This document shows, in pieces, positions 50,433 to 61,633 of a DNA stretch of 64,000 bases (its first letter is position 1; every line of letters begins with the position of its first letter). Under the pieces are notes generated by a model. The model was given only the letters and a program-made list of their open reading frames with translations. It did no database searches and had not been told where the DNA came from. Origin of the DNA: Phycicoccus sp. Soil802 (GTDB lineage Bacteria; Actinomycetota; Actinomycetes; Actinomycetales; Dermatophilaceae); contig NZ_LMSS01000001.1 of assembly GCF_001429605.1 (NCBI RefSeq), positions 63,415-127,414 on the forward strand, given 5' to 3'. The position numbers were made by a program, and so were the translations under genes.

Positions 50433-51569
50433 ATGACCACGACCTCCCCACCACAGGCCACCTCCGGGGCGTGGCGGGACGGCGACCCGGTCGGCCGACG
50501 CCAGTTCGTCGACCTCGGCGCGGTCGAGCTCGAGCGCGGGGGTGTGCTGCCCGCTGTCCGGGTGGCCTACGAGACCTGGGGCGAGCTGAACGCCGCCGGC
50601 GACAACGCCGTCCTCGTGGAGCACGCCCTCACCGGGGACAGCCACGTCGACGGGCCGACCGGTCCCGGTCACCCCACCCCCGGGTGGTGGGACGGCCTCG
50701 TCGGGCCGGGCAAGCCCCTCGACTCCGACCGCTACTTCGTCGTGGCCGCCAACGTGCTGGGCGGCTGCCAGGGCAGCACCGGGCCCTCGAGCCCCGCGCC
50801 GGACGGCAGGCCGTGGGGCAGCCGCTTCCCGTTCATCACGGTCCGCGACCAGGTGCAGACCGAGGCCCTGCTGGCCGACGCCCTCGGGGTCGACCGCTGG
50901 CACACGGTCCTCGGCGGCTCGATGGGGGGCATGCGTGCGCTCGAGTGGGCCGTCACCCACCCCGAGCGGGTCGGCACGGCGATCGTGCTGGCCAGCACGG
51001 CATACGCGACCGCGGAGCAGATCGGCTGGTGCCAGGCCCAGCTGCTGGCCATCCGCGCCGACACGCACTTCCACGGCGGCGACTACTACGAGCACGTCAC
51101 CGGGCCCGAGACCGGGCTGGGGATCGCCCGGCGCATCGCGCACGTCACCTACCGCAGCGAGCTCGAGCTGCACGAGCGCTTCGGTCGCCAGCCGCAGCAA
51201 TCCGAGGACCCGCTGGGTGGCCGCGGTCGGTATGCCGTGGAGTCCTACCTCGACCACCACGCCGGCAAGCTGGCCGGCCGCTTCGACGCGAACTCCTACG
51301 TGGTCCTCACCGAGGCGATGAACTCGCACGACATCGGTCGCGGTCGTGGGGGAGTGGCGGCAGCGCTCGAGCGGGTGACCGCCGACCTCGTCGTGGTGGC
51401 CGTCGACTCGGACCGGCTCTACCCCCCGAGGCTGTCGCACGAGATCGCCGACGCGGTCCCCGGGACGGCGCTTCACACGGTCCACTCCGACTACGGCCAC
51501 GACGGCTTCCTGATCGAGATCGAGCAGGTCGGTGCGATCGTGGCGAAGGTGCTCGCTGGCCCTGCCTGA
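50433..51569 (+). CDS. metX: Homoserine O-acetyltransferase
   Basis: A 378-residue alpha/beta hydrolase-fold enzyme acetylating L-homoserine with acetyl-CoA, the first committed step of methionine synthesis in many bacteria. The nucleophile elbow is GGSMGG (Ser163). The segment YETWGELNAAGDNAVLVEHA, the HALTGDSH oxyanion region, the Asp in SDRLYPP and the His in GHDGFLIE complete the catalytic triad pattern. It has GGAG before the ATG at 50433. It lies behind a SAM-IV-type riboswitch, the same device as metY (30619-31938), so both enzymes of the sulfhydrylation route respond to SAM. Confidence 0.95.
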   Translation: MTTTSPPQATSGAWRDGDPVGRRQFVDLGAVELERGGVLPAVRVAYETWGELNAAGDNAVLVEHALTGDSHVDGPTGPGHPTPGWWDGLVGPGKPLDSDRYFVVAANVLGGCQGSTGPSSPAPDGRPWGSRFPFITVRDQVQTEALLADALGVDRWHTVLGGSMGGMRALEWAVTHPERVGTAIVLASTAYATAEQIGWCQAQLLAIRADTHFHGGDYYEHVTGPETGLGIARRIAHVTYRSELELHERFGRQPQQSEDPLGGRGRYAVESYLDHHAGKLAGRFDANSYVVLTEAMNSHDIGRGRGGVAAALERVTADLVVVAVDSDRLYPPRLSHEIADAVPGTALHTVHSDYGHDGFLIEIEQVGAIVAKVLAGPA

Positions 51570-51697
51570 CCCGGGGATTTCCGGTACGGTCGGCGCAGCG
51601 GCTGCCGCCGCTCAGGCACCTGGTCGGAGCAACGAGGCTCCGGTCGACAGTGCCCCGGCCGAATCTCGGCCGACCAAGAGACCGTAGGAGGTCCCCC

Positions 51698-52099
51698 GTG
51701 GCCATCGTTGTTGGATACGTCCCGACGAAGGAAGGTCGCGCGGCCCTGCGTCGCGCTGCTGACGAGTCCCTGCTTCGCAAGTCGAAGCTCATCGTCATCA
51801 ACTCCCAGCGTGGTGGGCGCGACTTCGACGGTGAGGAGGCCAACCGCTTCGAGACCGAGCTCAGGCGCATCCAGGGCGAGCTCGACGAGGAGGGTCTGGA
51901 GCACGAGGTGCGCCAGCTGGTGCGGGGCAACGAACCGGCCGAGGACCTCATCGCGGTCGCCGAGGAGGAGAACGCCGACTTCATCGTCATCGGGCTGCGT
52001 CGACGCACCCCGGTCGGCAAGCTGATCCTGGGCTCCAACGCCCAGCGCATCCTGCTCGATGCCTCCTGCCCGGTGCTGGCCGTCAAGGCTGACGACTGA
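51698..52099 (+). CDS. Universal stress protein (UspA family)
   Basis: A 133-residue single-domain universal stress protein. The start IVVGYVPTKEGRAALRRAAD, the ENADFIVIGLRRRTPVGKLI loop and the ending LGSNAQRILLDASCPVLAV match the family; the ATP-binding glycine pattern G-x2-G-x9-G-S is only partly conserved, so nucleotide binding is uncertain. The GTG start follows GGAGG at 51687-51691. Monocistronic; it lies 250 bp before the sigma factor gene. Confidence 0.92.
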   Translation: MAIVVGYVPTKEGRAALRRAADESLLRKSKLIVINSQRGGRDFDGEEANRFETELRRIQGELDEEGLEHEVRQLVRGNEPAEDLIAVAEEENADFIVIGLRRRTPVGKLILGSNAQRILLDASCPVLAVKADD

Positions 52100-52201
52100 C
52101 CAAGCAGTCCGATCGGCCCGCTCCTGCCGTCGACCACCGGTGTCGCCGCGACCATCGGCGTCATCCGTGGCGCCGATGCGGGATCTGGGGGCATCTCGTT
52201 T

Positions 52202-52207
52202 TACAAT
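52202..52207 (+). promoter_or_regulatory. Candidate -10 box of the principal sigma factor gene
   Basis: TACAAT, the best consensus-like hexamer in the 248-bp gap, lies 140 bp before the GTG start. The corresponding -35 box is not clear. The rest of the gap shows no gene; it is a long untranslated leader. Confidence 0.4.
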
Positions 52208-52347
52208 GTCACCAACGAGGTCTCGACGGGTCAGCCCGAGCGGTCTCCGCAATACTTCCACTCCCGCCGTTGTTGTCACAGACATCCCCTCAAAGCATGG
52301 CTGTGATGACGTGCGCCGTGCCGCGAGTCCGCGACGAAAGGTAGTCC

Positions 52348-53997
<1,650 letters not shown>

Positions 53998-54042
53998 GCA
54001 AGGCAGTACGTCGGTTGGTCCGTGCACGCTGGACTGACGCGG

Positions 54043-54105
54043 CATACCAAGGCAGTGACCAAAGGCCCCGAGACCATCTCGGGGCCTTTCGTCATCGCGG
54101 TATGC
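54043..54105. terminator. sigA terminator nested inside an inverted GTATGCC pair
   Basis: The inner hairpin has perfect arms AAAGGCCCCGAGA (54061-54073) and TCTCGGGGCCTTT (54077-54089), loop CCA. Outside it, GGCATACC (54041-54048) and GGTATGCC (about 54099-54106) form an outer inverted pair. Here the word orientation is reversed relative to the four other paired copies. Confidence 0.85.
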
Positions 54106-54116
54106 CGTCCAGCGAG

Positions 54117-56504
54117 CTAGGCGCGGTAGTCGCGGCGCGCGTCGCGCCAGTCCTGGAACCGGTCGAGCGGGCGCCGCACCAAGCGAGCGACGGCGGCGCG
54201 CCGGTCGCGCCACTCGAGCAGGCCCTCGGTCGGCCACCAGGTGGCGCGCAGCCGGTCCTTGCGGCGGCGCACGCCGGAGACGGCCTTGACGACGGTCTGG
54301 GTGTCGACGCGGATGTCGGTGACGGTCGACCCCGGTGGGGCGTAGCGCGAGGTCTCCACCCCGGAGACGACCCGGCGCAGCGCCTCGGTCTGCTCACCCT
54401 CGAGGTAGGCCTCCCGCTGGTAGAACCGGCCGGCCTGACGCGGGGTGCTGCCGCGGGGCGGGATGACGCCGAGGTCGCCGATCCGCTCGGTCATCGCCTG
54501 CCACTCGATCTCGACCCGGGTCGACTCGTCCGGAGCGTGCCGCAGCCTGCGGCGGAACCGGCTCCGGGCGGCGAGGGGGACGGCCAGCGAGCCGAACAGG
54601 CCGATCACGATCCCGAGCAGGACCCACAGCACCAGGGTGCGGGTCTGCGGACCGAACCAGCTCGCGAACCCCGAGTCGCTCCCGGTGGTCCTGGTCGGGT
54701 CGGTGGCTCCGGGGTCGTTGCGGCCCTCCGGGCGGGTCGGGCTCGCGGTGGCTCCACCCGTCGCGGTGCTGGTCGAGGTCGGGTCGGTGCCGGGGGTGGT
54801 CGGCGCCAGCGAGTAGGGCGGGGCGACCGTGCTCTGCGTGCCGGACGGCGTGGGTTCGAACCGGAGCCAGCCGATGCCCTCGAAGTACAGCTCGGGCCAG
54901 GCGTGCGCGTCGGAACCCCGCACCGTGTAGGTCCCGCGGTCGGCCGTGCCGGGCAGGAAGCCGATCGCCATGCGCGCGGGGATCCCGGCCTCGCGCGCCA
55001 TCATCACCATCGCCGTGGCGAACTGGACGCAGTAGCCGACCTTGCTGCGCAGGAAGAGCGTGATCGGGTCGGGCGCCTCGTCCTGGCCGAACTCGTTCTT
55101 CACCGTCTCGGGGAGCTCGAGGGAGTACCGGAACCCCCCGTCGGTGCGCAGGTACTTCTGGATCGCCCGCGCCGCCTCGATGCGACTGGCGTCCGGGGGC
55201 ACGACCTCACCGACCGTCTTGCTGATGATCTCCTGCGACTCGGGGTCGACCCGCAGGTCCTCGCGCAGGAAACCACCCGTCGGTCCCTGCCTCGACTGGG
55301 CGAGGGACGCCTGGGTCGGGTTGAGGGCGAGGTAGGTGAAGCTGTAGGAGCTGACCGAGCGGTTGACGACGGCGACCGAGGTGTTCCGGTCCAGGCCCCA
55401 GCTGACCCGGCCGAGGTCGGCGGTCACCAGTGGAGTGGGCGCGGCGATCTGCGGGGCCTCGAGCCGGGAGTCCTCGACCGAGATCCGGTAGGTCTCCCGG
55501 GGCACGTCGTCGCCGAGCTCGCTGGGCAGGGGCACCGAGCTCTGCCGGCCGTAGTCGACCTCGTCGCGCTCGGGCCGCCAGCTGTCGCCCTGGTAGTTCT
55601 CGAGCACCCCGACCCGCAACGGCGTCAGGATGGCGGCGTTGGTGGTGTAGCTGAGGACCGGCGCCTTCGACAGGGTCTTGAGGCTCTTGGTCAGGTCGAG
55701 GGTGGACTTCAGCCCGACCTGGCCGTCGCTGAACCCGGTGGCCTCATTGGAGCGGCCCAGGCCGTCGATGAGGTAGCGGGTCGGGAAGTGCGGGATGACC
55801 ACCGGCACGACGACCGCGGCCACGAGCCCGGCGACGGCCAGGCTCCGACCCACGGCGGCATAGCCGTAGGCCCCGTCGTGGTCGTCGGTGTTCCGGCGCC
55901 CGGTGGTGCTCATCGGCACGGTGGTGCTCCACCGCCGGAGCGAGGCGATTCCCTGCCGCCCCAGCATGAGCAGCCACAGGCCTCCGGACGCCACGAAGAA
56001 CATCGGGTGCAGGGAGTTCCCCGAGTTGGAGGCCGAGATGAGGAAGGCGGTCAGCAGGGGCAGCCCGGCCAGAGCAGGGGACCGTCGCATCACTGCGAGG
56101 TGGTCGACGATGACCGCGACCACGCCGATCGCCAGGCCGATGGCCAGCGTGATGCCGCGGCCGGTCGGGGCGGGTGCGGCGTAGTTCTGGATCGTCTCCC
56201 GGGCCTCGATGAGCAGGTTGTTGAAGGCGAGGACGGTGTCGGGGTAGGGCAGGCCGTACCAGAGGTGGCCCCGCCCGTAGATCCAGCCCGCGGCCAGGAC
56301 GACCCCCACCAGCTGGGCACCGGCGACGGCGACCCAGGAGCTGGTGAGCATCCGGCCCACCACCCCGACCACGACGACGGCGAGCACCATGGCCAGGGTC
56401 GGGCGGATCCAGGTGCTCGGCGTGAAGAGGGTGGTCAACGGCCAGGCGACGACGGCGGAGCAGGCGCCCGCGATCAGCGAGTCGGCGAGCCGTCCGCGGG
56501 TCAT
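54117..56504 (-). CDS. Transglutaminase-like membrane protein (TgpA/DUF3488 type)
   Basis: A 795-residue membrane protein. Several TM helices make up residues 1-245. The extracytoplasmic transglutaminase core spans about 440-560, with the catalytic Cys near residue 491 (KVGYCVQFATAMVMMAREAG) and the His near 533 (SDAHAWPELYFEG), followed by GWLRFEPTPSG, where Glu stands at the place of the usual Asp. A Thr/Pro-rich linker, one C-terminal TM and a cytoplasmic tail complete it. It starts inside the stop of the DUF58 gene (4-bp overlap) and is the last gene of a moxR-DUF58-transglutaminase operon. A peptide-crosslinking or hydrolysis role at the envelope is inferred. Confidence 0.92.
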   Translation of the reverse strand: MTRGRLADSLIAGACSAVVAWPLTTLFTPSTWIRPTLAMVLAVVVVGVVGRMLTSSWVAVAGAQLVGVVLAAGWIYGRGHLWYGLPYPDTVLAFNNLLIEARETIQNYAAPAPTGRGITLAIGLAIGVVAVIVDHLAVMRRSPALAGLPLLTAFLISASNSGNSLHPMFFVASGGLWLLMLGRQGIASLRRWSTTVPMSTTGRRNTDDHDGAYGYAAVGRSLAVAGLVAAVVVPVVIPHFPTRYLIDGLGRSNEATGFSDGQVGLKSTLDLTKSLKTLSKAPVLSYTTNAAILTPLRVGVLENYQGDSWRPERDEVDYGRQSSVPLPSELGDDVPRETYRISVEDSRLEAPQIAAPTPLVTADLGRVSWGLDRNTSVAVVNRSVSSYSFTYLALNPTQASLAQSRQGPTGGFLREDLRVDPESQEIISKTVGEVVPPDASRIEAARAIQKYLRTDGGFRYSLELPETVKNEFGQDEAPDPITLFLRSKVGYCVQFATAMVMMAREAGIPARMAIGFLPGTADRGTYTVRGSDAHAWPELYFEGIGWLRFEPTPSGTQSTVAPPYSLAPTTPGTDPTSTSTATGGATASPTRPEGRNDPGATDPTRTTGSDSGFASWFGPQTRTLVLWVLLGIVIGLFGSLAVPLAARSRFRRRLRHAPDESTRVEIEWQAMTERIGDLGVIPPRGSTPRQAGRFYQREAYLEGEQTEALRRVVSGVETSRYAPPGSTVTDIRVDTQTVVKAVSGVRRRKDRLRATWWPTEGLLEWRDRRAAVARLVRRPLDRFQDWRDARRDYRA

Positions 56505-57763
56505 GCCACACCCACCCGGCTGGTCGACCCGGAGAGCACTCCCCAGACCGAGGGCAGGTCGTCACCGGCGCCGACGACGGTCACCGTCCAGCCGGCACCG
56601 CGCAGCACGGGCACGCAGGCGAGCTCGTCGCTGCTGCCGGGCCGGTGTCGCCTGGTGGCGGTGAAGCCGTCGGGGTCCAGCACGATGGCCAGCGCGGTCC
56701 CGCCGGGCTGGCGCAGCGAGGCCACCCGCCGGGCGAGCTCCTCGTCGAGGTCGGTGACGACGGCCAGGACCAGGCCGCCGGAGGCGGTCACCGGGTGGGC
56801 GGACTGGAGGACGTCGGCGAACTGGTCGTCCGAGCCGGTCTCGGCCATCGCCAGCACGTCGAGCAGCGGGTCGACCTCCATCGCGCTGGCAGCCCGGCTG
56901 TCCTCGGCGGTCTCGTCGCTGATGAGGTGCACGGCATACCCCTGGTCGATCAGGTGCGCTGCGACGGAGGCGCACGCGGTCACGCCCCACTCGAACGAGC
57001 CGGAGGTGCCCGAGCCGTGGTGCCCGCGGGCTCGTGAGTCGAGGACGATCGCGGCGCGGCGGCGCGCGGGTCGGTCCTCCTGGCGGACCATCAGCTCGCC
57101 GGTCTTGGCGGTCGCCGGCCAGTGGATGCGACGCAGGTCGTCGCCGTCGCGGTAGGACCGGATCGACACGTCGTCCTCGCCGTGCAGGGCGACCATGTGG
57201 GGGATCGCACCCTCGGCGCCGACCCCGCTGCCCGGGGGCTGCCCACCACCGAGCGGCACGATCTTGGGCAGCACCAGGATGTCGCTGGACCCCGAGATGG
57301 CCGCCACGCGGGTGCTCAGGCCGAACGGGTCACGCAACCGCACGCCGAGGGGCCCCAGCCGGTGCCGGCCCCGCACGTGGGAGCGCACCGAGTAGTGCAC
57401 CTCCTGCCGGTCGCCGCGGCGCAGACGTGGCACGACGAAGCGCGGCCGGTCGCCGAGGGCGTAGTCGAGCTGCTCCTCGGCCATCAGCAGGGGGCTGGCT
57501 CCTCCGCCGGCGTTCTCGATGGCCAGCGTGACCAGGGACTGCTCGTCGACCTGGATGCGCCCGGGCACCGCGGTGCGCTCGAGCGCGAACCGCAGGTCGT
57601 GCCGGCGCATCAGCAGACCGCTGAGGAGGGGGAGCGCGACGAGCAGCACACCGATCCGGGTGAGGTCGGTGAAGCCGAGCCCGATCCCGCACAGCACCAA
57701 CGTGATTCCCGCCGCGACGAACGCACGGCCTCGGGTCGTGAGCAGGTCTCGGAGTCGACGCAC
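56501..57763 (-). CDS. DUF58 domain protein
   Basis: A 420-residue protein. Two TM helices at the N-terminus (AFVAAGITLVLCGIGLGF; IGVLLVALPLLSGLLM) anchor it. The DUF58 signature IRSYRDGDDLRRIHWPATAK, then TGELMVRQ, is exact. The C-terminal half has a von Willebrand A-like pattern (AAIVLDSRARGHH). It is the middle gene of the MoxR operon, overlapping the transglutaminase gene by 4 bp and 10 bp from moxR. DUF58 proteins usually work with MoxR AAA+ chaperones on metal-dependent complex assembly. Confidence 0.92.
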   Translation of the reverse strand: MRRLRDLLTTRGRAFVAAGITLVLCGIGLGFTDLTRIGVLLVALPLLSGLLMRRHDLRFALERTAVPGRIQVDEQSLVTLAIENAGGGASPLLMAEEQLDYALGDRPRFVVPRLRRGDRQEVHYSVRSHVRGRHRLGPLGVRLRDPFGLSTRVAAISGSSDILVLPKIVPLGGGQPPGSGVGAEGAIPHMVALHGEDDVSIRSYRDGDDLRRIHWPATAKTGELMVRQEDRPARRRAAIVLDSRARGHHGSGTSGSFEWGVTACASVAAHLIDQGYAVHLISDETAEDSRAASAMEVDPLLDVLAMAETGSDDQFADVLQSAHPVTASGGLVLAVVTDLDEELARRVASLRQPGGTALAIVLDPDGFTATRRHRPGSSDELACVPVLRGAGWTVTVVGAGDDLPSVWGVLSGSTSRVGVA

Positions 57764-57772
57764 GGCCGCCCC

Positions 57773-58852
57773 TCAGCGGCCGGAAGCCGGGACGGGCACC
57801 CGCCGCATGAGGTCCTGCAGGACCTCCCCGGTGCTGCGCCGTGCGAGCTGCGTCTCACCGGTGGGGATGATGCGGTGGGCCAGCACCGGCAGCACGATCG
57901 ACTGGACGTCGTCCGGCAGGACGTGGTCGCGTCCCTCGAGCGCGGCGTGCGCACGGGCTGCGCGGAGCATGTGCAGGGTCGCACGCGGCGAGGCCCCGAG
58001 CCGCAGGGCCGAGCTCGAGCGGGTGGCGGCCGACAGGTCCACGACGTACTGCTTGATCGCGTCGCTGGTGAACACCGAGCGCACCGCCCGGACCATCGCC
58101 GAGACGGTCGCGGCGTCGGTGACCGGCTGCAGCGTCTCCAGCGGCGAGACCTGGCCGTGGCTGTCGAGCATCGCGACCTCGGCGCGCGAGGACGGGTACC
58201 CGAGGGAGATCCGGGCCATGAAGCGGTCGCGCTGGGCCTCGGGGAGGGGGTAGGTGCCCTCCATCTCGATGGGGTTCTGGGTCGCCATCACGATGAACGG
58301 CTTGGGCAGGTCGTAGGTCTGGCCGTCGACCGTGACCTGGCCCTCCTCCATCGACTCGAGCAGGGCCGACTGGGTCTTGGGTGAGGCCCGGTTGATCTCG
58401 TCACCGACCACGACGTTCGCGAAGATCGCACCCGGCCGGAACTCGAAGTCGCGCACGTCCTGGTTGAACACGCTGACGCCGGTGATGTCGCTGGGCAGCA
58501 GGTCGGGGGTGAACTGCACCCGTCGCACTGAGCAGTCGATCGACCGGGCCAGGGTCTTGGCCAGCATGGTCTTGCCGACTCCGGGCACGTCCTCGAGCAG
58601 GAGGTGGCCCTCGGCGAGCAGCACGGTGATCGCCGTGTGCACGACGTCCGGCTTGCCCTCGATGACGGTGTTGATCGCCCGAGCCAGCCGCCCGGCGACC
58701 TCGGTCACCTGCCCCAGGGAGGCGGGCGACCCCGCGGGGAGGGAGAGCAGGCTCTCCGGCTTGGTGGTGCCCACGGGTGTCGTGGGTGCTGCCTGCGTGA
58801 TGCCGTCGTCCTCGTGCCTGGCTTGCACCGGATGTCCTTCCGTCGTCCCCAT
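57773..58852 (-). CDS. MoxR-family AAA+ ATPase
   Basis: A 359-residue AAA+ chaperone-like ATPase. Walker A is EDVPGVGKTMLAKTLARS, Walker B VVVGDEINRASPKTQSALLE, sensor-type MATQNPIEMEGTYPLPEAQRD and the arginine-finger region RFMARISLGYP. The C-terminal lid domain includes LRLGASPRATLHMLRAARA. The ATG at 58852 starts a poorly conserved N-terminal extension of about 40 residues; an upstream frame to 59137 is rejected. First gene of the moxR-DUF58-transglutaminase operon, divergent from the mraZ-led dcw cluster. Confidence 0.93.
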   Translation of the reverse strand: MGTTEGHPVQARHEDDGITQAAPTTPVGTTKPESLLSLPAGSPASLGQVTEVAGRLARAINTVIEGKPDVVHTAITVLLAEGHLLLEDVPGVGKTMLAKTLARSIDCSVRRVQFTPDLLPSDITGVSVFNQDVRDFEFRPGAIFANVVVGDEINRASPKTQSALLESMEEGQVTVDGQTYDLPKPFIVMATQNPIEMEGTYPLPEAQRDRFMARISLGYPSSRAEVAMLDSHGQVSPLETLQPVTDAATVSAMVRAVRSVFTSDAIKQYVVDLSAATRSSSALRLGASPRATLHMLRAARAHAALEGRDHVLPDDVQSIVLPVLAHRIIPTGETQLARRSTGEVLQDLMRRVPVPASGR

Positions 58853-59229
58853 GGCCGCCACGTTGCGTCCCGTCCGGGTGGTCGCTCGATCTTCCCCCAC
58901 AACGCACCACCAAAACAGGGGGTATGCCGTGTCGTGACCTGTGAAGTCCGCTCGACCAGTCGTCCGGCGCCGCGGCGCCGCCGGATGCGAGCTCCCGGGG
59001 ATGCCTGGCGCGCTCGTGGCCGGCCTTGGCGGCGGAGCCACGAGCCCCTGTGCGGCTCGGTTCTGGGAATTCCACACCACTTTCCACCACCCCTCTGACC
59101 TGCTAAAACATCGAACTAGGTGGGGGAATTGCGCCAAAGTGGCTGACCTGGCGGGTAACGGTGGAGTAAAGTGGGGGAAACGAGAGGGCCGTGGGGTCCT
59201 CGACCGGGTCGGCAGGGGAGGTGGGCGCG
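58853..59229. other. 377-bp divergent region between moxR and mraZ
   Basis: Contains one unpaired GTATGCC word (58922), mirrored CCAC repeats near 59078-59095 and the MraZ boxes at 59151-59180. No gene is supported; a rightward frame through it is a shadow. Confidence 0.5.
59151..59180 (+). promoter_or_regulatory. MraZ-binding direct repeats in the dcw promoter
   Basis: Three 10-bp direct repeats in register (GCGGGTaacg at 59151, GTGGAGtaaa at 59161, GTGGGGgaaa at 59171). GTGG(A/G)G boxes separated by 4 nt are the established MraZ target pattern, so MraZ should autoregulate the mraZ-rsmH-ftsL-ftsI operon. Confidence 0.7.
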
Positions 59230-59661
59230 ATGTTTCTCGGGACGCACAGCCCCCGACTCGACGACAAGGGCCGCCTGTTCCTGCCCGCCAAGTTCCGCGA
59301 CCGGATGTCCGACGGGCTGGTCGTGACCAGGGGCCAGGAGCGCTGCCTCTACGTCTTCCCGATGGACGAGTTCCTGAAGGTGACCCAGCAGATGCAGGCG
59401 GCGCCCACCACGAGCAAGGCGGTCCGCGACTTCACCCGTGTCTTCCTCTCGGGCGCCTCCGACGAGGTGCCGGACAAGCAGGGCCGCGTCACGATCCCGG
59501 CCAACCTGCGCGCCTACGCGGGGCTGACCCGCGAGTGCACCGTCATCGGCGCCGGCTCCCGCGTCGAGGTCTGGGACACGAGCGCCTGGAACGCCTACCT
59601 CGAGTCCACCGAGCAGGGCTTCTCCGACCAGTCCGAGGAGGTCATCCCCGGACTCCTCTGA
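59230..59661 (+). CDS. mraZ: Transcriptional regulator MraZ
   Basis: A 143-residue protein with two AbrB-like SpoVT domains: the first begins [20 protein letters not shown] with KFRDRM, the second [20 protein letters not shown]. MraZ forms a ring-shaped oligomer that binds repeated boxes upstream of its own operon. GGGGAGG 8 nt before the ATG is a good ribosome site. It is the first gene of the dcw (division and cell wall) cluster, with the boxes at 59151-59180 immediately upstream. The next gene, rsmH, is 255 bp away, unusually far. Confidence 0.96.
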   Translation: MFLGTHSPRLDDKGRLFLPAKFRDRMSDGLVVTRGQERCLYVFPMDEFLKVTQQMQAAPTTSKAVRDFTRVFLSGASDEVPDKQGRVTIPANLRAYAGLTRECTVIGAGSRVEVWDTSAWNAYLESTEQGFSDQSEEVIPGLL

Positions 59662-59850
59662 CCCTGCCCCTGACCCAGCCCAACCCTTCTCACTGCAGTG
59701 CCCCTGGAGCCAGGTCTCCAGCCGCTTCGCTTCCCGGGACGACTTCCCCCGCCCCGGGCCGCATCCCTTGGAGCGGATGGAGACCTGACCGCAGGGCCAC
59801 CCCAGCGCCGAGCCGAGCACCAGACCAGCAGCGCACCACCCGCAGCACCG

Positions 59851-59899
59851 CACCGAGACCACGCAGCACCAGCACCGAGACCACGCAGCACCAGCACCG
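59851..59899 (+). repeat. 22-bp tandem repeat in the mraZ-rsmH spacer
   Basis: Two perfect copies of a 22-nt unit (59851-59872 and 59873-59894, starting CACCGAGACCACGCAGC), then the start of a third. The whole 59662-59916 spacer is C-rich and holds no gene I can support. Confidence 0.85.
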
Positions 59900-59916
59900 T
59901 CCAGCAGGAGATGTCG

Positions 59917-60927
59917 ATGAACGCACGAGGAATGGCCGCCGACCGGCACGTTCCCGTGCTTCGCGACCGAATCGTCGAGCTGCTGGCCCCGGCCCTCGAG
60001 GCGCCCGGCGCCGTCTACCTCGACGGCACCCTGGGCATGGGCGGCCACGCCGAGGCCATCCTCGAGCGCTGCCCCACTGCGCTCGTCGTGGGCATCGACC
60101 GCGACCAGGAGGCGCTGGGCCTCGCGGCCGAGCGGCTCGAGCCGTATGCCGGTCGCGTCACCTTCGTGCACGCCGTGTACGACGACGTGCCGCGGGCCCT
60201 CGAGGAGGCGGGCGTGGACCACGTCGACGCCGCCCTCTACGACCTGGGGGTGTCCTCGCTCCAGCTCGACGAGGCCGACCGCGGCTTCTCGTACAGCCAG
60301 GACGCACCACTCGACATGCGGATGGACCAGTCGGCCGGGCTCACCGCCGCCGAGGTGCTCAACACCTACGACGCGAGCGATCTCGAGGCGGTGCTGCGCG
60401 ACTTCGGCGAGGAGCGGTTCGCCCGCAAGATCGTCGCGGCGATCGTCCGCGAGCGCGAGGCCGAGCCGTTCACCACCTCCGGCCGACTCGTCGACCTGCT
60501 CAAGAAGGTGGTGCCGGCCGCGTCGCAGAAGAGCGGGGGACACCCGGGCAAGCGCACCTTCCAGGCGCTGCGCATCGAGGTCAACGCCGAGCTGTCGGTC
60601 TGGGCGGCCGCCCTGCCGAACGCGATCGACGCCCTGGCGGTCGGTGGCCGCATCGCGGTCCTGTCGTACCACTCGCTCGAGGACCGGATCACCAAGCGCG
60701 TCCTCACCGCCGGCGCCAAGGGCAGCAGCCCCCAGGGGCTCCCGGTCGAGCTCCCCGAGCACGCGGCATACCTGCGGCTGCTGACCCGCGGCGCCGAAGA
60801 GGCGAGCGCCGAGGAGCAGGCCAGCAACCCCCGATCCGCCTCGGTGCGCCTGCGCGCCGCCGAGCGCACCCGAAGCACTCCTGCCACCGCTACCAACCGC
60901 AGCACCACGAAGGGAACGCACCGATGA
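59917..60927 (+). CDS. rsmH: 16S rRNA (cytosine1402-N4)-methyltransferase
   Basis: A 336-residue SAM-dependent methyltransferase modifying C1402 of 16S rRNA. Motif [18 protein letters not shown], then [14 protein letters not shown] and [20 protein letters not shown] are diagnostic; [20 protein letters not shown] and [12 protein letters not shown] follow. I take the ATG at 59917, where GGAG lies 6 nt upstream; the ATG at 59911 would be too close to it. The stop overlaps ftsL by 4 bp (ATGA), so translation is coupled. Part of the dcw cluster. Confidence 0.96.
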   Translation: MNARGMAADRHVPVLRDRIVELLAPALEAPGAVYLDGTLGMGGHAEAILERCPTALVVGIDRDQEALGLAAERLEPYAGRVTFVHAVYDDVPRALEEAGVDHVDAALYDLGVSSLQLDEADRGFSYSQDAPLDMRMDQSAGLTAAEVLNTYDASDLEAVLRDFGEERFARKIVAAIVREREAEPFTTSGRLVDLLKKVVPAASQKSGGHPGKRTFQALRIEVNAELSVWAAALPNAIDALAVGGRIAVLSYHSLEDRITKRVLTAGAKGSSPQGLPVELPEHAAYLRLLTRGAEEASAEEQASNPRSASVRLRAAERTRSTPATATNRSTTKGTHR

Positions 60928-61571
60928 GCCAGCAGACTGCGACGGCGAGGGTCGCATCTCGGGCACCTGCCCGGAGGGTCGCCCCTCCGCAACCGCTGCG
61001 GGTCGTCCCGGCCGCCGTCGGGCACCCGGGCAACGGCGTCTTCGCCGCGCTGTGCATGACCCTGTTGTGCGCGGGGCTGGTCGGGCTGCTCATGCTCAAC
61101 ACCGCCATGGCCGAGGGGTCGTTCACCCTCCACAACCTGCAGTCCACCTCCGGCGAGCTCGCCGACACCCAGGACGCGCTGACCCAGGCCATCGACGCCC
61201 AGCGCAGCCCCGCGCACCTCGCGACGCGGGCGACCCGGCTCGGCATGGTCCCGGCCGACTCCGCCGCCTTCCTGCGCCTCTCGGACGGCAAGGTCCTCGG
61301 CGTGGCGAAGCCGGCCAAGAAGGACCGCGGCTTTACCGTGGTGACGGCTCCTGCGGTGGCTTCGGCCAAGGCAGTGCAGGCAGGGACGACCAAGCGCACC
61401 GAGCCGTCGACCCGCGTCACGAAGAAGGGGGATGTGACGACGACGACCGTGGTGGTCACCAAGCCCGACGGCTCGGTCCAGACCACCGTGACGAGTGTCA
61501 ACGCCAAGACCAAGACGACGACGAGCACCACGACCACCAAGGCGAAGCAGCCGGTCACCCCCGTTCGCTGA
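60924..61571 (+). CDS. ftsL: Cell-division protein FtsL-like (septum formation initiator)
   Basis: A 215-residue bitopic membrane protein. Short cytoplasmic N-terminus ([18 protein letters not shown]), one TM helix near residues 38-62 ([20 protein letters not shown]), then a coiled coil ([20 protein letters not shown]) and a Lys/Thr/Val-rich tail. It is recognised mainly by position between rsmH and ftsI, the standard place for FtsL, which with DivIC/FtsQ activates septal peptidoglycan synthesis. The extended basic tail is longer than usual. Starts inside the rsmH stop codon. Confidence 0.85.
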   Translation: MSQQTATARVASRAPARRVAPPQPLRVVPAAVGHPGNGVFAALCMTLLCAGLVGLLMLNTAMAEGSFTLHNLQSTSGELADTQDALTQAIDAQRSPAHLATRATRLGMVPADSAAFLRLSDGKVLGVAKPAKKDRGFTVVTAPAVASAKAVQAGTTKRTEPSTRVTKKGDVTTTTVVVTKPDGSVQTTVTSVNAKTKTTTSTTTTKAKQPVTPVR

Positions 61572-61633
61572 CCCGAGCGCACCACACCCCCGACCACCCT
61601 CACCGACACCCAGGACAGGACGCGAGGTACCCA

